From the NCBI GenBank assembly GCA_009693615.1, contig SHWX01000003.1:1-44074 (forward strand): a DNA stretch of 44,074 nucleotides, in the 5' to 3' direction. Both the position numbers and the translations under genes were made by a program. A model generated the notes under the pieces. The model did no database searches and was not told the origin of the DNA. It worked only from the letters and a program-made list of their open reading frames with translations. Of this stretch, positions 15,885 through 25,275 are shown one piece after another; position 1 is the first letter of the stretch, and the number at the start of each line of letters is the position of its first letter. Source of the DNA: Chitinophagaceae bacterium (GTDB lineage Bacteria; Bacteroidota; Bacteroidia; Chitinophagales; Chitinophagaceae).

Positions 15885-18800
15885 TTAATCTTCTACCTTT
15901 GTGTTTTTAATAGGTTTTTTATCTAACCACTCAGAACGGTCTAATTTATGTTTACCCGTTTTCACTTCATCTAATGTATTACCATTATATAAGCGACCGT
16001 TTTTCATAACTAAATCTATCGAGTTGGTATTGCGTATATTATCCAATGGGTTTTTATCTAAAATAAGTAAGTCCGCCAATTTGCCTACCTCTATACTTCC
16101 TAAGTCTTTGTCTAAACCTAATCCAGCGGCGCCTAAAATAGTAGCTGTTTTCAAAGCATCTATATTACGCATGCCACCAGATTGCATTGACCAAAGCTCC
16201 CAATGATAGCCTAGTCCTTGTAATTGACCATGACTTCCAATACCTGCAAGTCCTCCTTCTTCTACAATTTTTTTCATACTCTTTGCATGTTTTTGGAATA
16301 CATGTTCTTCTGGTAAGAACCATGTAGCACGACGACGCGATTTATTGGCTAACTCTTCATAAGGCGTAAAGTATTGTAGCTTCTCATTGCTATATGGGTT
16401 TTCATTTTCGTAATAATAGTTCTCTGCCCATGGCCCACCATAAGAAACTAGTAAGGTAGGGGTAACTGTCATTTTAGAAAAAGCAATTGTTTTCACTACA
16501 TCATTGTATAAAGGATAAATAGGAATAGAGTGCTCATGTCCAGGATAGCCATCTAATAAATTGGTCATGTTTAATTTAAAATCAAGACCGCCTTCAGTGG
16601 TTGGCATTAATTGTTGATTTTTTGCAGCTTGTATTACCCATTGTCTGTGTTTACGATTACCTACTAAATACATTTTAATATACTTTGTATTATAGTATTT
16701 GCTGTACTGACTTAATACCGATTCTGCTTGTGCAGAATCTTTTAAGTTGTAAGCCCAATAACCTACACCAGGTCCTGTTGAGTATACTCTTGGTCCCACC
16801 ATCATACCCGCATCTACCATATCGCTATAAGTTAATACATCGGTAGTGGCTGTTTGAGGGTCACGTGTGGTAGTCACACCATAGGCTAGGTTGGCTGCAT
16901 ATACCCAGGCCTGTGTTTTATGAATGCCCCAGCTTGGCCACATATGAGCATGTGTATCTATAAATCCAGGAACAATTGTTTTGCCCGATACATTTACTCT
17001 TTCTGTATTACTAGCTACTTTTAAACTACCCGTTTTACCAATAGCTTTAATTCTATTATTCACAATATAAATATCTCCTCTGCTAATGACTTCATCACCT
17101 TTCATGGTAATAATTCTTGCATTGGTTAACAGCATATGGGTGTTAGGCATATCTTTTTCATAAAATACTTTCACCCAATTTTCAGTAGCCTTGTATTTAG
17201 GATCTTCTTTCTTTTCTGCTTTCTTCGCTGTTTCTTTTTTAGTACTGTCTTTAGCAGTCGTATCTTTTTTAATAGCTTCTTCTGCTTTTTTAGCCACCGC
17301 TAAGCTATCATCAAAAGCGTAAGAAGCGTCTATATCATAAGTAAAATGTGCAGCGCCTAAACTATAGTGTATAATTTTACCATTTGCTTCCCAGCTTGGA
17401 AACTCGCCACCCATCTCTGTTAAGAGTTTACTAGGGAAGGCGGCACTTTTTGCATCTGCTACAGAAATCTCTACTAATTTACCAGCTTGTGGTATAGTGA
17501 TATAGTAAATATTATTATTCACTTGTGTAATAGCCGCTTTACCTAATGGCGACATTAAAATAGTATTCGCACTTGAAGCAGGATTATTTTCTTTAGCGGC
17601 ATCTTCATCGTTTTCGTCTAAATCTAATACATCTGCAACAGGTTTTCCTTTGTGTTCTGGGATGCTACCAAAAGTTGTAATGCCCGTAATTTTTACAATT
17701 TCTTTTTCATCTCCACCATCCCATTGAATAGAAGTTAATTTTCCATATTTGTTTAAATAAATACGGTCTTCGCCATTTACAAAATGTGCATTGCCGCGTC
17801 CGTTGGCTTTATCAATTACATGAATACTTCCATCATTTAAATCTAACCAACAAAGGTCGTCTTCATCATCGCTATAAGTAGGATCTTTTGAATCTTTAAA
17901 TTTTTGAACAGTGGTTCTATTAAATACAAGTCTATTACCTGCTGGATTTATGGATAGGCCTTGGTATAAAGCATTTTCTTTAGTAAGTGTTGTTTCTGTA
18001 CTATTAGCTAAATCAATACTTCTAATACTACCCCCATTTTCAGACCAGGTAGCAAAATAAATTGTTTTGCCATTAGTATTCCAAATAGGTTGTGCTTCTG
18101 TAAAATTATTTTTAGTTAATTTTTTAGGCGTTCCATTCGGATAGTCCATTACATATAATTTATTCAATACTGTAAAGGCTAATTTTTTTCCATCGGGTGA
18201 TGGAACCGCATCTCTAATTTGTGTGGCTTGTGCAGCACTGGTATCTTTAATAGGGTATTTGAAAAGAACTTCTGGTCCCATTTCAATAGATGCATCTACT
18301 GTATAGCTAATTTCTTTTTGAGCAGCAGTTTCAATATCAATGCTATGAATTTTTCCACCATAAGAAGCTAATAAATTTTTGCTATCAGGTGTGAACGTCA
18401 TAGTAGGTAATACACCTAATACAGCAATCGATTCTTGATCATCTCTTTGCACAGGGTAGGCCAACCATGTTTCTTCACCTGTGTTTAAATTACGTTTAAC
18501 TAATCCTGTTTTATCTTCAAATCTTGTTCCGTACACCATCCATTTACCATCCTTAGAAAGTACGGGTGTGAAAGCAGAACCATATCTTGAAGCAATGGTA
18601 CGTGTGGTTCCTTTATCTCTATCATACACGCCAATACTATACTGAGGCAACATGGCATTGTAGTTCCAAGCACCCATTCTTGCAGAATAATAAATATATC
18701 TTCCATCTGCACTTACTGCAGGATCAATTGTTTTTAAATTTGCTGGTAAAGAAATTAAAGAAGTACCCGCGCCTCCATTTTTATGCATTAAATATAATTT

Positions 18801-19301
18801 TGTATTTCTTCTACCTTTGGTATACACTATATAATTACCATCGGGTGTATACACAGCGCCTGGAAAATTTTGATTTTGTTCTTCCGTTAAAGCAATGGTA
18901 TCTTTTTTAGCAATATCGATATACCATAAATTTTCTGCACCGCCTCTATCTGAAATAAATAAAATTCTTTTACCATCTGGGCTATAGCTAGGATGATTGT
19001 CATAAGCCATTCCCTTGGTAATAGCTATTGCTTTACCGCCTTCTACGGGCATGCTATAAATATCTCCCATTAGATCAAACAAAATAATTTTTCCATCGGG
19101 GCTAATAGCTAAAGAGGTCCAAGTGCCTTCGCTTGTTTTCATAGTAATGGCGCGTGTTGCTTTTAAGGGCATACCTTTATAGCTTGTAAAATTAGTGCTG
19201 TCTTTTACAGCATTTGTTTTTGTTTGTGCATAGCTGTTGGTTAAACCAAACATCATTAAAAGCATCCAACTCAAAACGCAGGTAATTGTATATTTTCTCA
19301 T
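15885..19301 (-). CDS. Secreted fusion: TolB-like beta-propeller plus amidohydrolase
   Basis: This is a 1138-residue exported protein. A signal peptide (about 1-26, ending SYAQ) is followed by many TolB/PD40-type repeats (about 45-660; SPDGKIILFDLMGDIY, YSPDGKRILFISD and TPDGNYIVYTKG are clear copies). A charged Lys/Glu/Asp/Thr linker follows (about 669-705). The C-terminal amidohydrolase (about 720-1120) resembles imidazolonepropionase-like enzymes: VPGFIDTHAHMW with metal ligands His784 and His786, later GHEHS and GIGSHGQLQG, and LGSIEVGKLADLLILDKNPL near the end. The propeller may hold or select the substrate, probably a peptide or cyclic amide. It is the first gene of the operon with the TIM-barrel protein and the second acylase, suggesting joint breakdown of an amide-linked compound in the periplasm (inference). 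Confidence 0.9.
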   Translation of the reverse strand: MRKYTITCVLSWMLLMMFGLTNSYAQTKTNAVKDSTNFTSYKGMPLKATRAITMKTSEGTWTSLAISPDGKIILFDLMGDIYSMPVEGGKAIAITKGMAYDNHPSYSPDGKRILFISDRGGAENLWYIDIAKKDTIALTEEQNQNFPGAVYTPDGNYIVYTKGRRNTKLYLMHKNGGAGTSLISLPANLKTIDPAVSADGRYIYYSARMGAWNYNAMLPQYSIGVYDRDKGTTRTIASRYGSAFTPVLSKDGKWMVYGTRFEDKTGLVKRNLNTGEETWLAYPVQRDDQESIAVLGVLPTMTFTPDSKNLLASYGGKIHSIDIETAAQKEISYTVDASIEMGPEVLFKYPIKDTSAAQATQIRDAVPSPDGKKLAFTVLNKLYVMDYPNGTPKKLTKNNFTEAQPIWNTNGKTIYFATWSENGGSIRSIDLANSTETTLTKENALYQGLSINPAGNRLVFNRTTVQKFKDSKDPTYSDDEDDLCWLDLNDGSIHVIDKANGRGNAHFVNGEDRIYLNKYGKLTSIQWDGGDEKEIVKITGITTFGSIPEHKGKPVADVLDLDENDEDAAKENNPASSANTILMSPLGKAAITQVNNNIYYITIPQAGKLVEISVADAKSAAFPSKLLTEMGGEFPSWEANGKIIHYSLGAAHFTYDIDASYAFDDSLAVAKKAEEAIKKDTTAKDSTKKETAKKAEKKEDPKYKATENWVKVFYEKDMPNTHMLLTNARIITMKGDEVISRGDIYIVNNRIKAIGKTGSLKVASNTERVNVSGKTIVPGFIDTHAHMWPSWGIHKTQAWVYAANLAYGVTTTRDPQTATTDVLTYSDMVDAGMMVGPRVYSTGPGVGYWAYNLKDSAQAESVLSQYSKYYNTKYIKMYLVGNRKHRQWVIQAAKNQQLMPTTEGGLDFKLNMTNLLDGYPGHEHSIPIYPLYNDVVKTIAFSKMTVTPTLLVSYGGPWAENYYYENENPYSNEKLQYFTPYEELANKSRRRATWFLPEEHVFQKHAKSMKKIVEEGGLAGIGSHGQLQGLGYHWELWSMQSGGMRNIDALKTATILGAAGLGLDKDLGSIEVGKLADLLILDKNPLDNIRNTNSIDLVMKNGRLYNGNTLDEVKTGKHKLDRSEWLDKKPIKNTKVED

Positions 19302-19459
19302 TGGTAATTTTTTTGAAAGTTAGCTAAATAGGTGAAAAAATTGACTCCAAATTTGCCTTCCAATTGCCGTTTATCAATAAATGCTGTTTTTTATATAAAA
19401 ACTAAGCAAAATGGGCCTAAAAATGGCCTATTTACGAATAGAATCGTAATTTTATAAAT

Positions 19460-22267
19460 ATGTTAAAAACCACTATGCTAAGGCTTCTTATTCTAAATGG
19501 CTTATTATTAATAAGTTATGTATCCATGGCTCAAAATATTCAAATTGAGGGTACAATTATGGATAGTGCCGCTAAAAGAGCCCTGCCTTACGCTACTATT
19601 TCTTTAGTACGCTCAAAGGACTCCTCTTTAGTCAGTTTTACTAGAAGTAATGATGATGGTTTTTTCACTATTAAAAATGTACCTGCTGGAAAATATTTGT
19701 TGTCTATTTCTTATGTAGGCTATCAACAACAATGGTTTGCCTTTAAAACAGGCACTACTTCTGTATTGAATCTCAATAATATTTATTTAGAAGATGCTAG
19801 TAAAATAACAACCGTCACCGTAACTGCACGCAGGCCTCCAGTAGTTATTAATGGCGACTCTATAGAATTCAATGCAGAAAATTTTAAAACACCACCCAAT
19901 GCAGTGGTAGAAGATTTATTGAGAAAAATGCCAGGCATTGAAGTGGATAAGTCGGGTGGTATTACAGTGAACGGAAAAACGGTGACCAAGGTATTTGTGA
20001 ATGGAAAAGAATTTTTTACAGGAGATCCTAAAATGGCCACTAAGAATTTACCCGCGGATGCCATTGATAAAATACAAGTGTATGATCGTAAATCGGATCA
20101 AGCCATGTTCACAGGTATTGATGATGGAACGGAAGAGACAGCGATAAATTTAAAAGTAAAAAAAGATAGAAACCAATCCAATTTTGGAAAATTAACAGGA
20201 GGCGCAGGCACACCTAGTAGGTTTGATGCACAAGGCAATTTGAATAGATTAAATAATGACGAACAATACTCATTAATTGGGACGGCTAATAACACCAATA
20301 GACAAGGCTTCTCTAACAGAGATATTACTAATTTCTCTGGTGGTGGTGGTGGAAGACCCGGTGGCGGCGGGGGCATGACGCTTTCTTTTGGCGGCGGCGG
20401 TGGAACCGACAACAATGCACAAGGGGTGGCTACCACGTTTTCTGGTGGCGGTAATTATTCTAATTTATTTAATAATAAGAAAACAAATTTCAATGCTAAT
20501 TTTTCATTGAATGATGTGGAGCGTAATAATAATAGTAATTCATTTACACAAAATTTAACAGCTGGTAATTTATTTAACAGAAGCTCCAATTCAAGATCTG
20601 TTACTAGAAATCAACAACAAAGTTATGGTAGCACCATTGACCAAACAGTTTCAGAAACTTTTTCTTATAAGTTTACACCTAGTATAGGTAGGCAAAATGG
20701 GACTTCTGAGTCTTATGATACCACTGAAACTTTTTTACCAGATGCTTTTAAAACTAAAACCAATGCTACGCGCTCTGCTTCAACTAGTGTAACAGATGCA
20801 AGCAATGCAGCTAGTAATTTATTATTAAGAAAAAAGTTTGCCAAAAAGGGTCGTACCATTTCTTCTACCATTACCAATAGTTATAATGAGTCTAATGCCA
20901 AAGGAACTCAATTTACCGATCAATTCATTTACGGTAGTGGAGGCGTTTTATTAAAAGACTCTATCTTAGACCAACAAAATATTAGAAAAGGCAATACCCT
21001 TTCATATTCAGCTAATTTAGTATATACCGAGCCCTTGGGTAAAAAATCTTTACTTGAATTCAATACTTATTTAAGTCAAAGTATTGGCAAGACAAGTAGA
21101 AAGGTATATGATAAAAACACAGGTACGGATGCCTATGATCAGTTAAATACAAGGCTTACCAATGAATTTAATAGCGAGTATACCTATACTGGCGGAGGTT
21201 TAAATTTTAGAACCAATCAAAAAAAGTATAATTTCTCTACAGGTTTTAGTTTGCAAAATGCGAAATTAGTGGGAGAGAATATTAGTGCGAATACAAAATT
21301 GAATCAAAACTTTAAGGATATCTTGCCAACGGCTACGTATCAATATAATTTTTCTCAAACGAAGAACTTGAATATTAATTACCGTACTTCTACCAATCAG
21401 CCTTCTTTAACGCAGTTACAACCGGTATTGGATCAAAGTAATATTAATAGACAAACTATTGGTAATCCCGATTTGAAAAGAAGTTATGTACATAATTTAA
21501 ATATGCGTTTCTTCTCTTCTAAAATTATATCAGGTCGCAATTTCTTTACTAACCTAAATGCCTCTACTACAAATAACTCTATTGTGAATTATGATAGTGT
21601 CTTACCCACTAGAGTTATTTTATCAAGGCCTGTGAATGTGAATGGTGCTTACCGTGTGAATGGTAGTGTGAACTATGGTTTTGGATTAAAGAAATTATAT
21701 TCAAGAATGAATTTTGGAATAAATGGAGGCATGAGTAATAATATATCTTATGCAAACGCTTTATTAAATACCATTGTAACTAAATCATTAGGGCCCTCTG
21801 TATCTTATAACTTCCAATTGGATGAAGTTATTGATATCGATTTTTCTACTAGATATTCTTATAGCAAAACCAATAACGCCATTAACGCAGGTTTAAATAC
21901 CAACTTTTTAACAAAGGTATTTAGTGCCGAGATGAATAATTACCTGCCTAAAAACTTTTTACTCAATCAAAGCTTTACCTATACCATTAATTCTGGAAGA
22001 GCAGCCGGGTTTAATACTTCTATCCCTATTTGGAATGCTAGCTTCTCTAAGTTTTTCATGAAGAATAAAAAAGCGGAATTAAGAGTGAGCGCCTTTGATT
22101 TATTGAATAAAAATGCAGGCATTAGCCGAAATGTATCGCAGAACCAAATCGTTGACCAACAGTACAATGTAATTAACCAGTACTTCTTAGTAAGCTTCAT
22201 CTATAGTTTACAAAAGTCGGGTTTAGGCGGCGGCGGTCCTAGAAATGTGATGATTCGTATGAATTAA
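19460..22267 (+). CDS. TonB-receptor-like outer-membrane beta-barrel protein, partner of GLPGLI
   Basis: This is a 935-residue outer-membrane protein. A signal peptide (about 1-25) is followed by a carboxypeptidase-D-regulatory-like beta-sandwich (about 26-115), a plug-like domain (about 120-235, PGIEVDKSGGITVNGKTVTK) and a long barrel ending in aromatic strands. A glycine-rich loop at about residues 291-320 has runs of five Gly. No C-terminal Phe is seen; the protein ends in PRNVMIRMN. This type is normally followed by a GLPGLI protein, as here (37-base gap). The pair is known from Bacteroidota genomes, but its transport role is not established. The start ATG follows an AT-rich leader with an imperfect -7-like element ending about 9 bases upstream. 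Confidence 0.88.
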   Translation: MLKTTMLRLLILNGLLLISYVSMAQNIQIEGTIMDSAAKRALPYATISLVRSKDSSLVSFTRSNDDGFFTIKNVPAGKYLLSISYVGYQQQWFAFKTGTTSVLNLNNIYLEDASKITTVTVTARRPPVVINGDSIEFNAENFKTPPNAVVEDLLRKMPGIEVDKSGGITVNGKTVTKVFVNGKEFFTGDPKMATKNLPADAIDKIQVYDRKSDQAMFTGIDDGTEETAINLKVKKDRNQSNFGKLTGGAGTPSRFDAQGNLNRLNNDEQYSLIGTANNTNRQGFSNRDITNFSGGGGGRPGGGGGMTLSFGGGGGTDNNAQGVATTFSGGGNYSNLFNNKKTNFNANFSLNDVERNNNSNSFTQNLTAGNLFNRSSNSRSVTRNQQQSYGSTIDQTVSETFSYKFTPSIGRQNGTSESYDTTETFLPDAFKTKTNATRSASTSVTDASNAASNLLLRKKFAKKGRTISSTITNSYNESNAKGTQFTDQFIYGSGGVLLKDSILDQQNIRKGNTLSYSANLVYTEPLGKKSLLEFNTYLSQSIGKTSRKVYDKNTGTDAYDQLNTRLTNEFNSEYTYTGGGLNFRTNQKKYNFSTGFSLQNAKLVGENISANTKLNQNFKDILPTATYQYNFSQTKNLNINYRTSTNQPSLTQLQPVLDQSNINRQTIGNPDLKRSYVHNLNMRFFSSKIISGRNFFTNLNASTTNNSIVNYDSVLPTRVILSRPVNVNGAYRVNGSVNYGFGLKKLYSRMNFGINGGMSNNISYANALLNTIVTKSLGPSVSYNFQLDEVIDIDFSTRYSYSKTNNAINAGLNTNFLTKVFSAEMNNYLPKNFLLNQSFTYTINSGRAAGFNTSIPIWNASFSKFFMKNKKAELRVSAFDLLNKNAGISRNVSQNQIVDQQYNVINQYFLVSFIYSLQKSGLGGGGPRNVMIRMN

Positions 22268-22304
22268 TTATCTTTAGTAAAATTCAATTTTTAAAATAAA
22301 CAAT

Positions 22305-23129
22305 ATGCGTAAAATATTCTTAGCACTTACAGTAATGCTAGTATCCATTACAAGTTCTTTTGCTCAAGTAAAAGAAGGCAAGCTCATTTTTGAAAGAAAA
22401 GTGAACATGCATAAAATGATTACTGATCCTGAAATGAGGGCTCGTATTCCTGAGTTTAGAACAGATAAGTTTGAACTTTTATTTAACGAGCAAGCAAGTA
22501 TGTTTAAAACCATACCAGAAGAAGAAGCGCCAGACCCATTTGCGAATAGCGGCGGTGGTGGTGGAGGTGGTGCTCGTTTTGCTTTTAGAATGCCTGAAAC
22601 AGCTACCTATACAGATATTCCTAATCAAATGCAGTATGAGTCTCGTTCCTTATTCGAGAAAGAATTTTTAATTGTAGATTCTTTAAAGCCTAATAACTGG
22701 AAATTATCAGAAGAAACGAAAACCATTGCAAAGTTTGTTTGTAAAAAAGCAACTACAATGATTGTCCCACAACAAATGAATATGCGTTTTGGTGGTGGAA
22801 GAAATAGAAATAACCAAGATACAACAGCACCTGTAAAACCAAAAGAAATTGAATTAGTGGTTTGGTATACAGAATCTATTGCTGTATCTGTTGGTCCTGA
22901 CGCTTATGCGGGACTGCCAGGCGCTATCTTAGAAGTAGATAGTGATAATGGCGGTAATGTTATTACTGCGACTGAGTTTACAGCTAAATACGCTGCCAAA
23001 GAATTAAAGCAACCTACTAAAGGAGATAAAATGAATCGTGCGCAATTTGCACAGAGCATGAAAAAAATTATGGAAGACATGCAAAGAGGCGGTGGAATGG
23101 GAGGTATGAGAATGAGAATTAATCAATAA
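22305..23129 (+). CDS. GLPGLI family protein
   Basis: This is a 274-residue exported protein with signal peptide to about residue 20 (SSFA/Q). It carries the family motif YAGLPGAILE (201-210), with GLPGA in place of GLPGL, and the expected C-terminal region after it. Three glycine tracts stand out: GGGGGGG (83-89), FGGGRNRNN (162-170) and RGGGMGGMRMR near the C-terminus, the last also Met-rich. The partner barrel just upstream has its own glycine-rich loop, so the two may have changed together. Role in the periplasm is unknown; probably assists the barrel. The stop is 7 bases from the convergent TonB receptor gene. Confidence 0.9.
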   Translation: MRKIFLALTVMLVSITSSFAQVKEGKLIFERKVNMHKMITDPEMRARIPEFRTDKFELLFNEQASMFKTIPEEEAPDPFANSGGGGGGGARFAFRMPETATYTDIPNQMQYESRSLFEKEFLIVDSLKPNNWKLSEETKTIAKFVCKKATTMIVPQQMNMRFGGGRNRNNQDTTAPVKPKEIELVVWYTESIAVSVGPDAYAGLPGAILEVDSDNGGNVITATEFTAKYAAKELKQPTKGDKMNRAQFAQSMKKIMEDMQRGGGMGGMRMRINQ

Positions 23130-23136
23130 TTTTTTC

Positions 23137-25200
23137 TTATTTTATTATATACCATTTCCAACCAATGGTAATGGCCCTGGGTTCTCCTAAATAATAAGAG
23201 TAGGCGCTGCTTCCTTTCACACTAAAGTTTTTGGTAGCCATGGTCGAATAATAAGTATTGGTAAGGTTTAAAACATTCAACCAAATTTCCGATTTCTTGA
23301 ATTGAAGTCCGAACCTGGCATTTAATAAATTAAAACCAGGGTAACGAGTGGCATTGGTTTCATCCATATAATAAGCCGATTGGTGTATCCATTCAAGCGA
23401 ACTGCGTATTAGTTTAGTAGGCTTCCAGTTAAAAGATAAATTATTGAATAAGTTGGGCGCGGCATTCATTTCTTTACCACTTACATCTACGCCTTTAATA
23501 CTGGTATTTAAATATTTATGTCGAGTATTAGAACCATTAAGGCTAATTTCCATAGAAGGTGCTAATTGATAGCGTACCTGATATTCAATACCCATATGGC
23601 TTGTAGCACCCGAGTTTTGATTTAAGTTTACGCCATCTGTTTGTCTTACTGAAATAATTTCGTTCTTACCTTGTAAAGAATAAATAGAAACTTCAGCGCT
23701 TATTTTTTTATTTTGATACCAACCGCCTAATTCCATATTGGAAAAATTCTGAGGTAATAAATAAGGCACTCTAATGGCATTGTATATCTCGGTTATTTGA
23801 GGAGGCACAAAACCTTTGCTATAATTTAAATAACCACCCCATTGCCTTTGGTTATAAGTAAGCCCTAATTTTGGCGTGAACTGTGTAAAATTATTTTTGG
23901 CAGAAGGCGTTCCAATAGGAAGTAGGTTGTTAAAAAGGTATTCAAAATTATCGTAGCGCATGGTCATGTTCAAGCGAATAGCTTTATTCAAATTGGCGAT
24001 ATAATTAAAGTAAATAGCTTTATTACTAATTTGGGTATTGTAATTGGTAATAAGTGAATCCCTACTAGGGTAAGTATATTTTGTGAATTTGCCAATGCTG
24101 GTATCTTTTACAATATCTATATAGTGCGCAATTAAATTTTGATTGGTGATATCCCAGTAACCACCCAACATTATTTTACTACTTAGCACTGGAATGCTCC
24201 ATACATTTTGAAGGTCTAGTACATAGGCATCAAAATGGTTACTATTTACCTGGCCTTTAAATTTTGTGGCGTTAGCAGTTGAGGCTATTAAATAGGCAGG
24301 ATTTTGGTCCATGGTATTGTTTCGATACATGAAATTGAAGGTCGTATTTGAATGCGTATTCCAGTTATAGTCTAGGTTTTGTCGAAACCTTAAGGCATCA
24401 ATTTTTCTAAAGGTGAAGCTTTGCTGTGATCCAAAATTTTTCTGAAAAAATTTAATACTATCTAAGGAGCCTGTCATTTGAGTATAGTAATTAATATATT
24501 GAAGGTTTTGGTATCCCTTTAATTTATTGCTTACCCTAAAATTTCTTTTTACACTCAAGGCTTTTTTATTAAAATCGCTGTACTCGGTAATTCCATTTTT
24601 TTGATCCGTCCAAGCACCACTAATTATCCAGCCACCTGTTTTGGTGGGAGCGCCCCAACTCAAATCTAATTTTTTAAAACCTGTATTAGTTATTTGAGTA
24701 CTTATAAAAGCATTGACTTTACTAGGAACGGGGGTAGTTAATATATTCACCACGCCTCCGATGGCTTCAGCACCATAGAGGGCCGAGGCAGGGCCTTTAA
24801 TAATTTCAATACTATGAATATTACTGCTATTCATTTCAATAAGGGCGTTGCTGCTAAATAAGCCACTGGTTCTAATGGGCATGCCATCTTCTAAATATAA
24901 ATAAAGACCCTTTAAGGAAATAGGTTGTCTAATGGACATCATATGTTGTTCATTACCAATGCTGGGCATATAGACACCACTTACTTTATTCAATAGAAAA
25001 TCAATTCTTTGTGCTTTCGCTTCATCAACAGTTTTTGGAGATAGTATGGAAATGGCTACAGGCGATTCTATTCTTTTTTCTTTCAACTTATTGGCAGATA
25101 CCACAATAGTGGTCAATTGGGTATAGCTTGTATCTTGTCCAGATGCAGTGGCCACACCAAAAACTAAAATTCCCAACATAAATTTTCTTAAAAAAACCAT
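23137..25200 (-). CDS. TonB-dependent receptor
   Basis: This is a 687-residue outer-membrane receptor with signal peptide about 1-22 (TASGQ). The plug domain is about 45-155, with the signature IHSIEIIKGPASALYGAEAI and GGVVNILTTP, and is followed by a 22-strand-type barrel with many aromatic residues. There is no N-terminal carboxypeptidase-like domain and no SusD partner, so a small ligand such as a siderophore, vitamin or metal complex is likelier than a glycan. No regulatory binding site is visible. The gene is divergent from the M24 peptidase and apparently alone in its unit. Confidence 0.9.
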   Translation of the reverse strand: MVFLRKFMLGILVFGVATASGQDTSYTQLTTIVVSANKLKEKRIESPVAISILSPKTVDEAKAQRIDFLLNKVSGVYMPSIGNEQHMMSIRQPISLKGLYLYLEDGMPIRTSGLFSSNALIEMNSSNIHSIEIIKGPASALYGAEAIGGVVNILTTPVPSKVNAFISTQITNTGFKKLDLSWGAPTKTGGWIISGAWTDQKNGITEYSDFNKKALSVKRNFRVSNKLKGYQNLQYINYYTQMTGSLDSIKFFQKNFGSQQSFTFRKIDALRFRQNLDYNWNTHSNTTFNFMYRNNTMDQNPAYLIASTANATKFKGQVNSNHFDAYVLDLQNVWSIPVLSSKIMLGGYWDITNQNLIAHYIDIVKDTSIGKFTKYTYPSRDSLITNYNTQISNKAIYFNYIANLNKAIRLNMTMRYDNFEYLFNNLLPIGTPSAKNNFTQFTPKLGLTYNQRQWGGYLNYSKGFVPPQITEIYNAIRVPYLLPQNFSNMELGGWYQNKKISAEVSIYSLQGKNEIISVRQTDGVNLNQNSGATSHMGIEYQVRYQLAPSMEISLNGSNTRHKYLNTSIKGVDVSGKEMNAAPNLFNNLSFNWKPTKLIRSSLEWIHQSAYYMDETNATRYPGFNLLNARFGLQFKKSEIWLNVLNLTNTYYSTMATKNFSVKGSSAYSYYLGEPRAITIGWKWYIIK

Positions 25201-25205
25201 ATTTG

Positions 25206-25213
25206 CAAATTTA
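25206..25213 (-). promoter_or_regulatory. -7 promoter element of the TonB receptor at 23137-25200
   Basis: On the minus strand the sequence is TAAATTTG, a full TAnnTTTG match, five bases before the ATG at 25200. This implies a very short or absent leader. No matching -33 TTG was seen. Confidence 0.4.
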
Positions 25214-25275
25214 GTAGTTAATTTAGTTATTCAGTTTTTCGTTGAACCTATTTTATCATAATTCAAATTTATCCG

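Noticed and set aside
19388-19401. AT-only palindrome before the outer-membrane barrel gene
   Set aside because: Such runs are expected by chance in AT-rich gaps.
20337-20420. Frameshift or assembly error in the glycine-rich tract
   Set aside because: The frame continues correctly into the barrel and the partner protein has similar tracts.
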